From Deltaproteobacteria bacterium (GTDB lineage Bacteria > Desulfobacterota > Binatia > Binatales > Binataceae): 33,571 bases of DNA. Position 1 is the stretch's first letter. Each line of letters begins with the position of its first letter. Below, in pieces: positions 26,112 through 33,571 of this stretch. The notes beneath the pieces were generated by a model. It did not search any database and was not told the DNA's origin. It worked only from the letters and a program-made list of their open reading frames with translations. A program made the translations under genes and the position numbers. The stretch is taken from positions 82,338 to 115,908 of the forward strand of contig JAKAVC010000099.1 of assembly GCA_021817345.1 (NCBI GenBank). The letters run 5' to 3'.

Positions 26112-27008
26112 GTGCAAGAACCTCCAAAAATACAGGTCGGCTCGTTCACGATCGCGTTTCTAACCGACGGGCTTTGGCGTAACGACGGCGGATGCATGTT
26201 CGGCGTGGTGCCGCGCGAACTCTGGAAGCGCGAGCATCCGCCCGACGACCTCAACCGTATCAGGCTCAACCTGACCTGCCCGCTCATCCTTAACGGGCGC
26301 GACGCGATCCTCGTCGACACCGGGATCGGCAACCGCCTGAGCGCGGTCGAGCGCAAAATCTTCGATCATGGCGAAGGGTGGCTCCCCGACCATTTGCGTG
26401 CGCTCGGGATGGAGCCGGGCGACGTCACCCACGTGATCCTCTCGCACCTTCATTTCGACCACTGTGGTGGGCTGGTGCGCCGGCGCGAGTCGGGGACGTT
26501 CGAGCCTGCATTTCCGCGCGCCCGCCTGTTCATACAGCGCGGCGAACTCGAAACCGCACGCGATACCCGTAACGAACGGCTGCGCGCCGCGTACCGTCAT
26601 ATGCAGGAGATCCTCGCGACGGTGGAGGGCTCATTCGAGGCGGTCGAGGGCGACCTCGAGGTGGTCGCGGGCGTGACCGCGGTGGTGACCGGCGGCCATA
26701 CGTATGACCATCAGGTGGCAATAGTCCGCGACGGCCGGCATTGCTTCGTGCACCTGGCCGATATCGTGCCGACCCGCTCGCACATGCGCGGACCGTGGAA
26801 CCAGGCCTACGACCTCGACGCGTTACGCACGATGGAGCAGAAGGCCGCATACCTGCAACGAGCGGCTCAGAAGGGATGGTGGGTATCGTTCGCGCACGAC
26901 GATCAAGTGTTCACGGCAAAAGTGGCGAATGACCGAGGCAGGCTGGTGCTGGGCGAGAGCGTCGCGGTCGGGCCGATGCGCAGCCAGGACGCGCCCAGGC
27001 AGCGATGA
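26112..27008 (+). CDS. MBL-fold metallo-hydrolase (298 aa)
   Basis: A zinc-dependent hydrolase with the binuclear motif SHLHFDHCGG (His112, His114, Asp116, His117), then GGHTYDHQV with His196 and HLADIVP with Asp217. The N-terminal strands (FTIAFLTDG and AILVDTGIG) are intact. It is closest in appearance to lactonase/quorum-quenching or beta-lactamase-like hydrolases with an extra N-terminal lid; the substrate cannot be decided. The start is GTG at 26112 with a weak ribosome site. It probably shares a transcript with the membrane protein upstream. Confidence 0.9.
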   Translation: MQEPPKIQVGSFTIAFLTDGLWRNDGGCMFGVVPRELWKREHPPDDLNRIRLNLTCPLILNGRDAILVDTGIGNRLSAVERKIFDHGEGWLPDHLRALGMEPGDVTHVILSHLHFDHCGGLVRRRESGTFEPAFPRARLFIQRGELETARDTRNERLRAAYRHMQEILATVEGSFEAVEGDLEVVAGVTAVVTGGHTYDHQVAIVRDGRHCFVHLADIVPTRSHMRGPWNQAYDLDALRTMEQKAAYLQRAAQKGWWVSFAHDDQVFTAKVANDRGRLVLGESVAVGPMRSQDAPRQR

Positions 27009-27084
27009 ATCAACAGAGCGGGCACGGCGTCAAATAGACGAGTGATACGGGGGATTTCGAATTTCGCACCCTGAACTACCTCAC

Positions 27085-27113
27085 TTGTTGCGAGTTGTAG
27101 GCTTCGTTATACT
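27085..27113 (+). promoter_or_regulatory. Candidate promoter of prkA operon
   Basis: TTGTTG (27085-27090), 17 nt, TATACT (27108-27113). The -10 is strong and the -35 only partial. It predicts a transcript start near 27120 and a leader of about 108 nt before prkA. Confidence 0.45.
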
Positions 27114-27227
27114 GACGGTTGGGATGCGCTTGATGAGAGCACAACCCGACTTGTCTTGTCCTCTCCTTCAAAACGCTCACATCGCTCTTCCAAATCTCTG
27201 GAACGCCCCAAACCCAAGGAGTCGCGG

Positions 27228-29165
27228 ATGGCGGGAGAACTGAACAATTTTGAACGGGTAATCAAGGAAGACCGTGCTGCCCGCGAGGCCAAGCAATGGC
27301 GCGGAACCCTGCTTGAATACCTGGAAATCGTCAAGAAAGACCCCACAATACCCAAGCTGTCGCACGCGCGAATTTACGACATGGTCATCTCGGCGGGCGT
27401 GCGTAACATCCAGGAAACCGACGATCCCCGCACGAAACGGCTCTACAAGGACGAGCCGGTGAAGGTTTTCAACTTCTTCGCCGATGAGTTCTTCGGAATC
27501 GAGCGGACGATCTCGCAGATAGTGCGCTACTTCCATTCCGCCTCGCTCAAGGGCGAGGAGAGCCGTCAGGTGTTGTACCTGATGGGCCCGGTCGGCTCCG
27601 GCAAGAGTTCGCTGGTCGAGCGCCTGCAGCGCGGCCTCGAACAGCTTGAGCCGATCTATGCTATCGACGGATGCCCGATGCACGAGGAGCCGCTTCATCT
27701 GATCCCGCGCCATCTGCGGCGCGAGTTCGAGAAGATGCTTGGCGTGCACGTCGAGGGCGACCTGTGCCCGGTGTGCCGCTACCGGCTCAAGGAAGAATTC
27801 GGCCAGCGTTACGAGGAATTCCCGGTCACCACGCGCAATTTCTCCAAGCGCAACCGTATCGGTATTGGCGTGGTGCCGCCGGTTGACCCGAACAACCAGG
27901 ACACCTCAGTGCTCATCGGCTCGGAAGACATCTCCAAGCTCGACCAGTATTCCGAGGGCGACCCGCGCGTGCTCGAGCTTAACGGCGCTCTCAACGTGGG
28001 CAACCGCGGGATGGTCGAGTTCATCGAGGTGTTCAAGAACGAGACCGAATACCTGCACGCGATGATCACCGCAACGCAGGAGAAAGTCATTCCGGCCCCC
28101 GGCCGTCACGGAATGGTTTACGTCGATACCTGTATCGTGGCCCATTCCAACGAGGCCGAATGGCAGAAGTTCAAGGCCGACCACACCAACGAGGCCATCC
28201 TCGACCGTATCGTCGTGGTCAAGGTGCCATATAACCTGCGGCTTTCCGAGGAAGTGAAGATCTACCAGAAGATCATCCGCAACTCGGACTTCCGCGCGCA
28301 CGTGGCGCCGCACACGCTGGAGCTGGCCTCGATGTTCGCGATTCTGTCGCGCCTTGAGCCGACCTCGAAGTGCGACCTGATGACCAAGCTTCGCCTGTAC
28401 AACGGCGAGGAGGTCGTCGAGAAGGGGCGCACCAAGAAGATCGACGTCGCCGAGCTCAAGGACGACACCAAGCGCGAGGGCATGTCCGGCATCTCGACCC
28501 GCTTCATCATGAAGGCGCTCGACAACGCGCTCTCGGACAACGTGACCGGCAACTGCATCAACCCGATCAACGTCCGCGAGGCGCTGATCCAGATGACCAA
28601 GGAAGCCGACTTCCCGGAGGACACCAAGAAGCAGTACCTCGAATTCCTCCAGGACACGCTGCACAAGGAATATCTGGAGCTGCTGGAGAAGGAGATTACG
28701 CGCGCATTCGTGTACTCCTACCAAGAGCAGGCCGAGGCGCTGTTCCAGAACTACCTCGACCACGCCGAGGCCTACGTCAACAAGACCAAAGTCCGCGACC
28801 GCAACACCAAGGAAGAACTTGCGCCGGACGAGGGCTTCCTTAAGTCGATCGAGGAGCAGATCGCGATTATCGGCTCGGCCGCCGACGGCTTCCGCCAGGA
28901 AGTGATCGCCTACCTGTGGGCGTCGTCGCGCCGCGGCGAGCGCGTCAGCTATCGCAGCTACGAGCCGCTCAAGGAAGCGATCGAGAAAAAGCTGATGACT
29001 TCGGTGCGCGACATCTCGCGCATCATCACCAAGGCGCGCACCCGCGACGCCGAACAAACCGACAAGTACCACGCGATGGTTCAGAACCTGCTGGAGAACG
29101 GCTACTGCGAGTCGTGCGTGGACGTGGTGCTGAAGTACGCGGCCAACAATCTGTGGAAGGATTGA
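27228..29165 (+). CDS. prkA: PrkA AAA+ serine protein kinase/protease (645 aa)
   Basis: PrkA (YeaG) family protein with an N-terminal AAA+ domain, Walker A MGPVGSGKSSLVE at about 119-131, and a C-terminal kinase-like region. Length is normal. The ATG at 27228 follows AAGGAG by 6 nt; the reading upstream to 27156 is not needed. In enterobacteria PrkA/YeaG acts with YeaH in nutrient-limitation responses; in Bacillus it affects sporulation and has been reported to be a protease. It heads the prkA-DUF444-spoVR cluster found widely in non-spore-forming bacteria. No sporulation genes are otherwise seen here. Confidence 0.97.
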   Translation: MAGELNNFERVIKEDRAAREAKQWRGTLLEYLEIVKKDPTIPKLSHARIYDMVISAGVRNIQETDDPRTKRLYKDEPVKVFNFFADEFFGIERTISQIVRYFHSASLKGEESRQVLYLMGPVGSGKSSLVERLQRGLEQLEPIYAIDGCPMHEEPLHLIPRHLRREFEKMLGVHVEGDLCPVCRYRLKEEFGQRYEEFPVTTRNFSKRNRIGIGVVPPVDPNNQDTSVLIGSEDISKLDQYSEGDPRVLELNGALNVGNRGMVEFIEVFKNETEYLHAMITATQEKVIPAPGRHGMVYVDTCIVAHSNEAEWQKFKADHTNEAILDRIVVVKVPYNLRLSEEVKIYQKIIRNSDFRAHVAPHTLELASMFAILSRLEPTSKCDLMTKLRLYNGEEVVEKGRTKKIDVAELKDDTKREGMSGISTRFIMKALDNALSDNVTGNCINPINVREALIQMTKEADFPEDTKKQYLEFLQDTLHKEYLELLEKEITRAFVYSYQEQAEALFQNYLDHAEAYVNKTKVRDRNTKEELAPDEGFLKSIEEQIAIIGSAADGFRQEVIAYLWASSRRGERVSYRSYEPLKEAIEKKLMTSVRDISRIITKARTRDAEQTDKYHAMVQNLLENGYCESCVDVVLKYAANNLWKD

Positions 29166-29179
29166 AGCGATGAAGCGGT

Positions 29180-29215
29180 CCGGGGGCGGTTTCAAACCAT
29201 TGAACCCGCTCCCGG
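29180..29215 (+). repeat. Large 16-bp-stem hairpin between prkA and DUF444 gene
   Basis: Two 16-nt arms (29180-29195 and 29200-29215) pair around an ACCA loop with one T-C mismatch and one G-T wobble. It begins 15 bp after the prkA stop. No T-run follows, so it is more like an mRNA-stabilising or processing element than a terminator, and could set a higher dose of PrkA than of the downstream proteins. Confidence 0.55.
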
Positions 29216-29248
29216 AGCATCCGGGACGGGGACAAGGCTTAGACGACT

Positions 29249-30457
29249 GTGGATACAATCTTCCGCGAATACCGACCGTCCGACGCCGAGCGCTCCGACC
29301 GCTCCGCGGGCGATCGCCTGCGCCATCGCCAGAAGGTCCGCGAGTCCATCCGCGACAATATCGCGGACATAATCGCCGAGGAGTCCATCATCGGCAAGGA
29401 CCGCGATCGCGTGATCAAGGTCCCGCTGCGCGGGATCAAGGAATACCGCTTCGTCTTTGGCGACAATGCCGGCGGCGCAGGACAGGGTGAGGGCGACACG
29501 CAGGAAGGCCAGGTGGTCGGCAAGGCCGGACAGCAGCCCGGCAAGGGCGACGACATGGCCGGTGATCGCCCCGGCGTCGATTACTACGAAACCGAGGTCA
29601 CGCTCGAAGAACTTATCGAGATCATGTTCGAGGACCTCGAACTGCCGAATCTCGAACGCCGGGCGCTCCGCGAGGTCCTCTCCGAGCGCTCGAGCAAGCG
29701 CAAAGGCTACCGGCATGTCGGGATTCGGGTGCGCCTGGACAAGCGGCGCACCGCCAAGCAGCGGGTGATGCGGATGCTCGCGGCCGGGCGCGGTCCGAGG
29801 CAGATGGCCGAGGCTGCGGCGCTTGAGGGCAACGTCGCCGACGAACGCCGTTTCCCGTTCCACAAGGACGATCTCCGCTACAAGCATATCGAGATCGACA
29901 CGCGCGAAGAGTCCAACGCCGTCGTCATCTGCATCATGGACACCTCGGGCTCGATGGACACGATGAAGAAGTATCTCGCGCGCAGCTTCTTCTTTCTGCT
30001 CTACCAGTTCGTTTCGACCCGCTACCGCAACGTCGAGATCGTCTTCATCGCGCATCATACCGAGGCGCGCGAGGTCACCGAGGAGGAGTTCTTCCACAAG
30101 GGCGAATCGGGCGGCACCTTCATCTCGTCGGGCTACCAGAAGGCGCTCGAAATAATCGCCGAGCGTTACCATCCCTCGCTCTGGAACGTGTACGCGTTCC
30201 ACTGCTCGGACGGCGACAATTTCGAATCCGACAACCCGGCGGCGCTCAAGGCGGCCGAGGAACTGGCCAATCTGTGCAACTTGTTCGGATACGGTGAGAT
30301 CAAACCGCTCGGGTCGCGCTACTACGAATCCTCGATGCTGAACGTGTTCAGGCGGATCCAGAATCCGAACTTCCATACGGTGCTTATCGAGCGCAAGGAA
30401 GACATCTGGCCGTCGTTCAAGGCGTTCCTGGCAAAGGAGCGCGCGCAGCAGGACTGA
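29249..30457 (+). CDS. DUF444 / YeaH-YhbH VWA-domain protein (402 aa)
   Basis: The partner of PrkA in most genomes. A charged N-terminal region has an ionic stretch RIRDNIADIIAEESII-like and a Gly-rich linker (about 71-108). A von Willebrand A domain follows with the MIDAS motif MDTSGSMD (Asp231-x-Ser233-x-Ser235). The GTG start at 29249 gives VDTIFREYRPSD, the expected N-terminus. It lies 83 bp after prkA, separated by the large hairpin, and 35 bp before spoVR. Its biochemical function is not settled; a scaffold or adaptor role is inferred from the VWA fold. Confidence 0.94.
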   Translation: MDTIFREYRPSDAERSDRSAGDRLRHRQKVRESIRDNIADIIAEESIIGKDRDRVIKVPLRGIKEYRFVFGDNAGGAGQGEGDTQEGQVVGKAGQQPGKGDDMAGDRPGVDYYETEVTLEELIEIMFEDLELPNLERRALREVLSERSSKRKGYRHVGIRVRLDKRRTAKQRVMRMLAAGRGPRQMAEAAALEGNVADERRFPFHKDDLRYKHIEIDTREESNAVVICIMDTSGSMDTMKKYLARSFFFLLYQFVSTRYRNVEIVFIAHHTEAREVTEEEFFHKGESGGTFISSGYQKALEIIAERYHPSLWNVYAFHCSDGDNFESDNPAALKAAEELANLCNLFGYGEIKPLGSRYYESSMLNVFRRIQNPNFHTVLIERKEDIWPSFKAFLAKERAQQD

Positions 30458-30492
30458 TCGCGAGGCGCCCGGTTACATAGGAATTACGGTTG

Positions 30493-31923
30493 ATGGCGAA
30501 GCACGAGATCAAAGACCTCGTCGAGTGGGATAAGCGGATTCGCGAAAAAGCCGCCGAATTCGGGCTCGACTGCTTCCCGCAGGAATTCGAGATCTGCGAC
30601 CACTCCCAGATGCTCGGGTACATGGCGTACTCGGGGATGCCGTCGCATTATCCGCACTGGTCCTACGGAAAATCCTACGAGAAGCTGAAAACGCTTTACG
30701 ATCACGGCGTTAGCGGGCTTCCCTACGAGATGGTCATCAACTCGAATCCCGCGATCGCCTACCTGATGCGCGACAACACCCTGCTTCTGCAGATTCTGAC
30801 GATCGCGCACGTTTACGGCCACAACGACTTCTTCAAAAACAATTTCACCTACCGCACCACCCGCCCCGAGCTGACGATCGAGACCTTCAAAGCCCACGCC
30901 ATGCGCGTGCGCCGCTACATAGAAGATCCTTCGATCGGGCTTGAGAAGATCGAGCACGTGCTCGACGCCGCGCACGCGCTCGAATGGCAATGCCGGCGAA
31001 ACCTCGCAATCCGCAAGATCGATCGCGCCGAACAAATCGATCGCGCCGTCGAGGCCGCCCATCCGCGCGAGGACCCGTTCAAGAAGATCCACGCGCGCCC
31101 CGAATACAAAGAACCCGACCTCCGCAAGGTTCCGCTCGAACCTGACGAGGACGTGCTGCTCTTCATCCGCGACCACAATCCCTACCTGGCGGAGTGGGAA
31201 AAAGATCTCCTGACCATCGTGGACGAGGAAGCCAAGTACTTCCTGCCCATGATGGAGACGAAGATCATGAACGAGGGATGGGCCAGCTACTGGCACCACC
31301 GCATCCTCGAATCCCTCGAGCTCGACCAGGGGCTGCATCTGGAATTCATCATCCGCCACAACCAGGTGGTCCGCCCGATTCCGGGCCAGATAAACCCCTA
31401 CCATCTCGGTTTCAAGCTCTGGCAGGACATCTATCGGCGCTGGACCAATCCGACCCGCGAAGAGGTAAAGCGCGACGGCCCGCCGAACAAGAGCGGTGCG
31501 GAAAAAATCTTCGAGGTGCGCGAAGTCGAGCGCGACGCGTCGTTCATCCGCCGCTACTTGACCGAGGAGCTGATGCGCGAGATGGACCTGTTCGAGTATG
31601 AGCAGCGCGGCGACGAGTACGTTGTGAGCAAAGTCTCGGACGAGGAAGGATGGCGCAAGGTCAAGGAGACCCTGATCAAGAACGTCGGCGCCAACTCGAT
31701 TCCGGTCATCAAGGTCGAAGACGCCGATTTCGGCCAGAACCGGACCCTTTACCTGAAGCATCACCACGACGGCCGCGATCTCCATCTCGAGTACGCCGAA
31801 AAGACCATGTCGTACCTGCAACGGTTGTGGGGACGCGAAGTCGTGCTCGAAACCTCGCTTGACGGCAAGCGCTCGTTGCTATGCTCGAATGACCGCGGTT
31901 TCTCGGTCCGCACGCTCAAGTGA
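30493..31923 (+). CDS. spoVR: SpoVR family protein (476 aa)
   Basis: Third gene of the conserved prkA-yeaH-spoVR cluster. Family blocks include FEICDHSQMLGYMAYSGMPS, AHVYGHNDFFKNN, MMETKIMNEGWASYWHHRI and NPYHLGFKLWQDI, close to those of E. coli YcgB and Bacillus SpoVR. The histidine- and acid-rich blocks look metal-binding, but no enzyme activity is established. ATG at 30493 is used; a TTG at 30490 is better spaced from AGGA and would add one residue. Despite the name, the family is widespread in bacteria that do not sporulate. Confidence 0.95.
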   Translation: MAKHEIKDLVEWDKRIREKAAEFGLDCFPQEFEICDHSQMLGYMAYSGMPSHYPHWSYGKSYEKLKTLYDHGVSGLPYEMVINSNPAIAYLMRDNTLLLQILTIAHVYGHNDFFKNNFTYRTTRPELTIETFKAHAMRVRRYIEDPSIGLEKIEHVLDAAHALEWQCRRNLAIRKIDRAEQIDRAVEAAHPREDPFKKIHARPEYKEPDLRKVPLEPDEDVLLFIRDHNPYLAEWEKDLLTIVDEEAKYFLPMMETKIMNEGWASYWHHRILESLELDQGLHLEFIIRHNQVVRPIPGQINPYHLGFKLWQDIYRRWTNPTREEVKRDGPPNKSGAEKIFEVREVERDASFIRRYLTEELMREMDLFEYEQRGDEYVVSKVSDEEGWRKVKETLIKNVGANSIPVIKVEDADFGQNRTLYLKHHHDGRDLHLEYAEKTMSYLQRLWGREVVLETSLDGKRSLLCSNDRGFSVRTLK

Positions 31924-32008
31924 CCATCGCCGCGCCCATCCCTGCCGCATGCCTCGCGACCACCCTCGACGAAGGCCTGCGAAAGGGGATGTGGCGGCCG
32001 TTTCCGCA

Positions 32009-32042
32009 CCCACCAAGGACGTTTGACGACGTCCGCCGTGGG
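32009..32042 (+). terminator. Two-part hairpin after spoVR
   Basis: CCCAC (32009-32013) pairs with GTGGG (32038-32042), and inside it GGACGT pairs with ACGTCC around TTGACG, with a 3/3 internal loop. A TTTTT run lies at 32050-32054, 7 nt after the stem, too far for a textbook terminator. It could end the prkA operon transcript or be a leader structure of the aminotransferase. Confidence 0.42.
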
Positions 32043-32069
32043 CGCGCGCTTTTTCAGCGGTAGGCGCCT

Positions 32070-33395
32070 ATGGATTTCGGAGAAAAATTCGAACGCGGCC
32101 TTCGCCTGATGATGGACGCGATTGCCGAAGCCGAATCGAACGGCCGCGCGCCGCTGGATTCGCCCGCGATGCAAGCCGAACTGGCGGAGATAGCCCGCCT
32201 GCGCGGGCGCCCGGCCTTCTATCCCTATCTCGGCTCGGGGCTCGGACGCGGCGCGCGCGCGATGATGGCGGAGGGGCGATGGGTGCTCGATTTCGCGCTC
32301 GGCGTCGGCGTCCATTTTTTCGGCCACGGAAACCTCGACCTCGTCGAAACCGCGATTCGCGCGGCGGCCTCCGATCTCGTGATGCAGGGAAACCTGCTCT
32401 TCAATCGCGAGTATCATGCGCTGATGAAGACGCTGCTCGAACATGCGCCGCGCGGGATGGAGCGATGCTGGCTCTCGCTGTCAGGGGCGGACGCCAACGA
32501 GAATGCGCTCAAGCTGATTCGCCAGAAGCGCGACGGACGCCCCGGCGTGATCGCGTTTCGCCATTGCTTTCACGGGCGAACCACCGCGATGGCCGAAATA
32601 ACCGACCGTCCCGACTACAGGATCGGCCAGCCCGCGACGTTCCCGGTCGAATACGTGCCATTTTACGACCGCGCCGATCCCGATTCGGCGGCGAAATCGC
32701 TCGGCGCGCTGCGCGAGATAATCCGCCGAAACGGCGACCGTATCGCGACCTTCATCGTGGAGCTGGTGCAGGGCGAGGCCGGTTTCGTCACCGCGCCGCG
32801 CGAATTCTTCGTGCCGATGTTCGAGGAATGCCGCCGCGCGGGAATCGTAATCTGGGCCGACGAAGTCCAGACCTTCGCTCGAACCGGGGAGCTTTTCGCA
32901 ACCGATCTTCTCAAGCTTGCCGACTATATAGACGTGATTACGCTCGGGAAGATTCTGCAGGGCAGCGCCCTGCTCTACCGAAAGGATTTCACGCCCGACC
33001 CTGGACTGATCTCCGGCACGTTCTCCGGCGTGACGGTCGCGATGGCGGTCGGACGGCGGATTATCGAGAAGCTCATCGGCGAAGGTTATCTCGGTCCGAG
33101 CGGGCGGATAAAAACGCTGGAGCATCTCACGCGCGAGCATCTCGAGCGGCTCTCACGCAAGCATCCGGGACGAATCTCGCACGTTGACGGCGTCGGCGCG
33201 ATGCTCGCGTTTCGGGTGGACGACGGCTCGTTGGAAAGGACGCGGGCGTTTATCCGCCGATGCTTCGATGCGGGACTCGCGCTCTACTACGGCGGCCACG
33301 ACCCGGCCTGTATCCGGCTTTTTCTTCCGGCCGGATGCCTGACCGAAGACGAACTCGCCGGCGCCTTCGACATCCTCTCGCGATGCCTTGAATAA
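32070..33395 (+). CDS. Class III PLP-dependent aminotransferase (441 aa)
   Basis: Fold-type I, class III (ornithine/GABA/diamino acid-like) transaminase. The cofactor-binding blocks are LSLSGADANENALKL, FRHCFHGRTTAMAEIT, IVIWADEVQTFARTGELFA (Asp264, Gln267) and ITLGKILQGSAL with the Schiff-base Lys294. GTFSGVTVAMAVG supplies the phosphate-side Thr of the second subunit. Length is normal. The ATG at 32070 lies 146 bp after spoVR, past the hairpin, so it may have its own promoter. The amino donor cannot be assigned; lysine, ornithine or GABA are all possible. Confidence 0.93.
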   Translation: MDFGEKFERGLRLMMDAIAEAESNGRAPLDSPAMQAELAEIARLRGRPAFYPYLGSGLGRGARAMMAEGRWVLDFALGVGVHFFGHGNLDLVETAIRAAASDLVMQGNLLFNREYHALMKTLLEHAPRGMERCWLSLSGADANENALKLIRQKRDGRPGVIAFRHCFHGRTTAMAEITDRPDYRIGQPATFPVEYVPFYDRADPDSAAKSLGALREIIRRNGDRIATFIVELVQGEAGFVTAPREFFVPMFEECRRAGIVIWADEVQTFARTGELFATDLLKLADYIDVITLGKILQGSALLYRKDFTPDPGLISGTFSGVTVAMAVGRRIIEKLIGEGYLGPSGRIKTLEHLTREHLERLSRKHPGRISHVDGVGAMLAFRVDDGSLERTRAFIRRCFDAGLALYYGGHDPACIRLFLPAGCLTEDELAGAFDILSRCLE

Positions 33396-33460
33396 CGGCC
33401 ATTCTCCGTCAGGGCATTCTATTTTCTGTCATCCTGTGTTTGCAACGCTTTAAAACTGAT

Positions 33461-33571
33461 CTACTGTAGTGTCCCACTAATAACTTTACAAAGGCGTTGA
33501 AGTTTATCGAGGATCGAATCAGCAGTGGCAGTCCAGGCAAAGGGTCGTTTGTGGAGGTTGTGCTGCGCGAC
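33461..33571 (-). mobile_element. IS630-like transposase, C-terminal fragment at window edge
   Basis: Read on the minus strand from the window end, 36 codons are open to a TAG at 33461. They encode a tail with the IS630-type signature HNLHKRPFAWTATADSILDK followed by a Cys-containing helix and ISGT. The open frame ends exactly in phase with the window edge, so the rest of the element continues to the right. The terminal inverted repeat is probably within or just left of 33461-33490. The local sequence is AT-richer than the neighbouring genes, consistent with transfer. Whether the element is intact cannot be seen. Confidence 0.75.

Noticed and set aside
27906-31821. Long minus-strand frames opposite prkA, DUF444 and spoVR
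   Set aside because: All are antisense to conserved genes; they are Leu/Val/Asp-biased shadows.
27228-31923. prkA-DUF444-spoVR as evidence of sporulation
   Set aside because: This cluster is common in non-spore-formers and no other sporulation gene is visible.

Overview
The window is a high-GC bacterial chromosome segment. It is densely packed, with many catabolic acyl-CoA, hydrolase and flavin-monooxygenase-like genes, a red-type Calvin cycle cluster, and a PrkA/DUF444/SpoVR stress operon. No rRNA, tRNA or CRISPR was seen. The mix of acyl-CoA dehydrogenases, LLM-class oxidoreductases, a mycobacterial-like P450 and form I RuBisCO suggests an uncultured soil or sediment lineage such as Binatota or Rokubacteria, or a related deltaproteobacterial-like group. 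That placement is a guess from gene content, not a phylogenetic result.

Layout. Bases 1-2135 (minus) hold two tandem paralogous acyl-CoA dehydrogenases; the first is cut by the window edge. A small UPF0175-like antitoxin-type gene and a Ni-type glyoxalase I follow at 2318-3002 (plus). An alpha/beta hydrolase is convergent with them at 3074-3913. A small ferredoxin and a P450 form a redox pair at 4135-5668. From 5966 to 9165 lies a divergent unit: tetR and an LLM oxidoreductase on minus, and a putative diiron carboxylate protein on plus, with an 8-8-8 inverted repeat lying over two candidate divergent promoters. An NAD(P) malic enzyme (9216-10847, minus) follows.

From 11216 to 16865 (plus) comes a carbon-fixation block: a small tyrosine phosphatase-like protein, a LuxR-type regulator whose receiver domain has lost its phospho-acceptor Asp, then cbbL, cbbS, cbbX, a class II-like phosphoribulokinase and a 70-aa unknown protein. 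An aldo/keto reductase (plus) and an enoyl-CoA hydratase plus HSL-type esterase pair (minus) fill 17072-19855.

Bases 20077-25423 (minus) hold a tightly coupled five-gene operon: AMP-forming acyl-CoA synthetase, E1 alpha, E1 beta, lipoyl E2 and a free-standing acyl carrier protein. Each junction overlaps by 4-8 bp and no E3 gene is present. This is the most unusual system here. It may hand a two-carbon unit from a ThDP/lipoyl relay to an ACP, although an ordinary acetyl-CoA-forming complex remains possible. Divergent from it are a small membrane protein and an MBL-fold hydrolase (25577-27008).

The end of the window holds prkA, a DUF444 VWA protein and spoVR (27228-31923, plus), with a large hairpin between the first two. 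A class III aminotransferase follows, and the C-terminal tail of an IS630-like transposase runs off the right edge.
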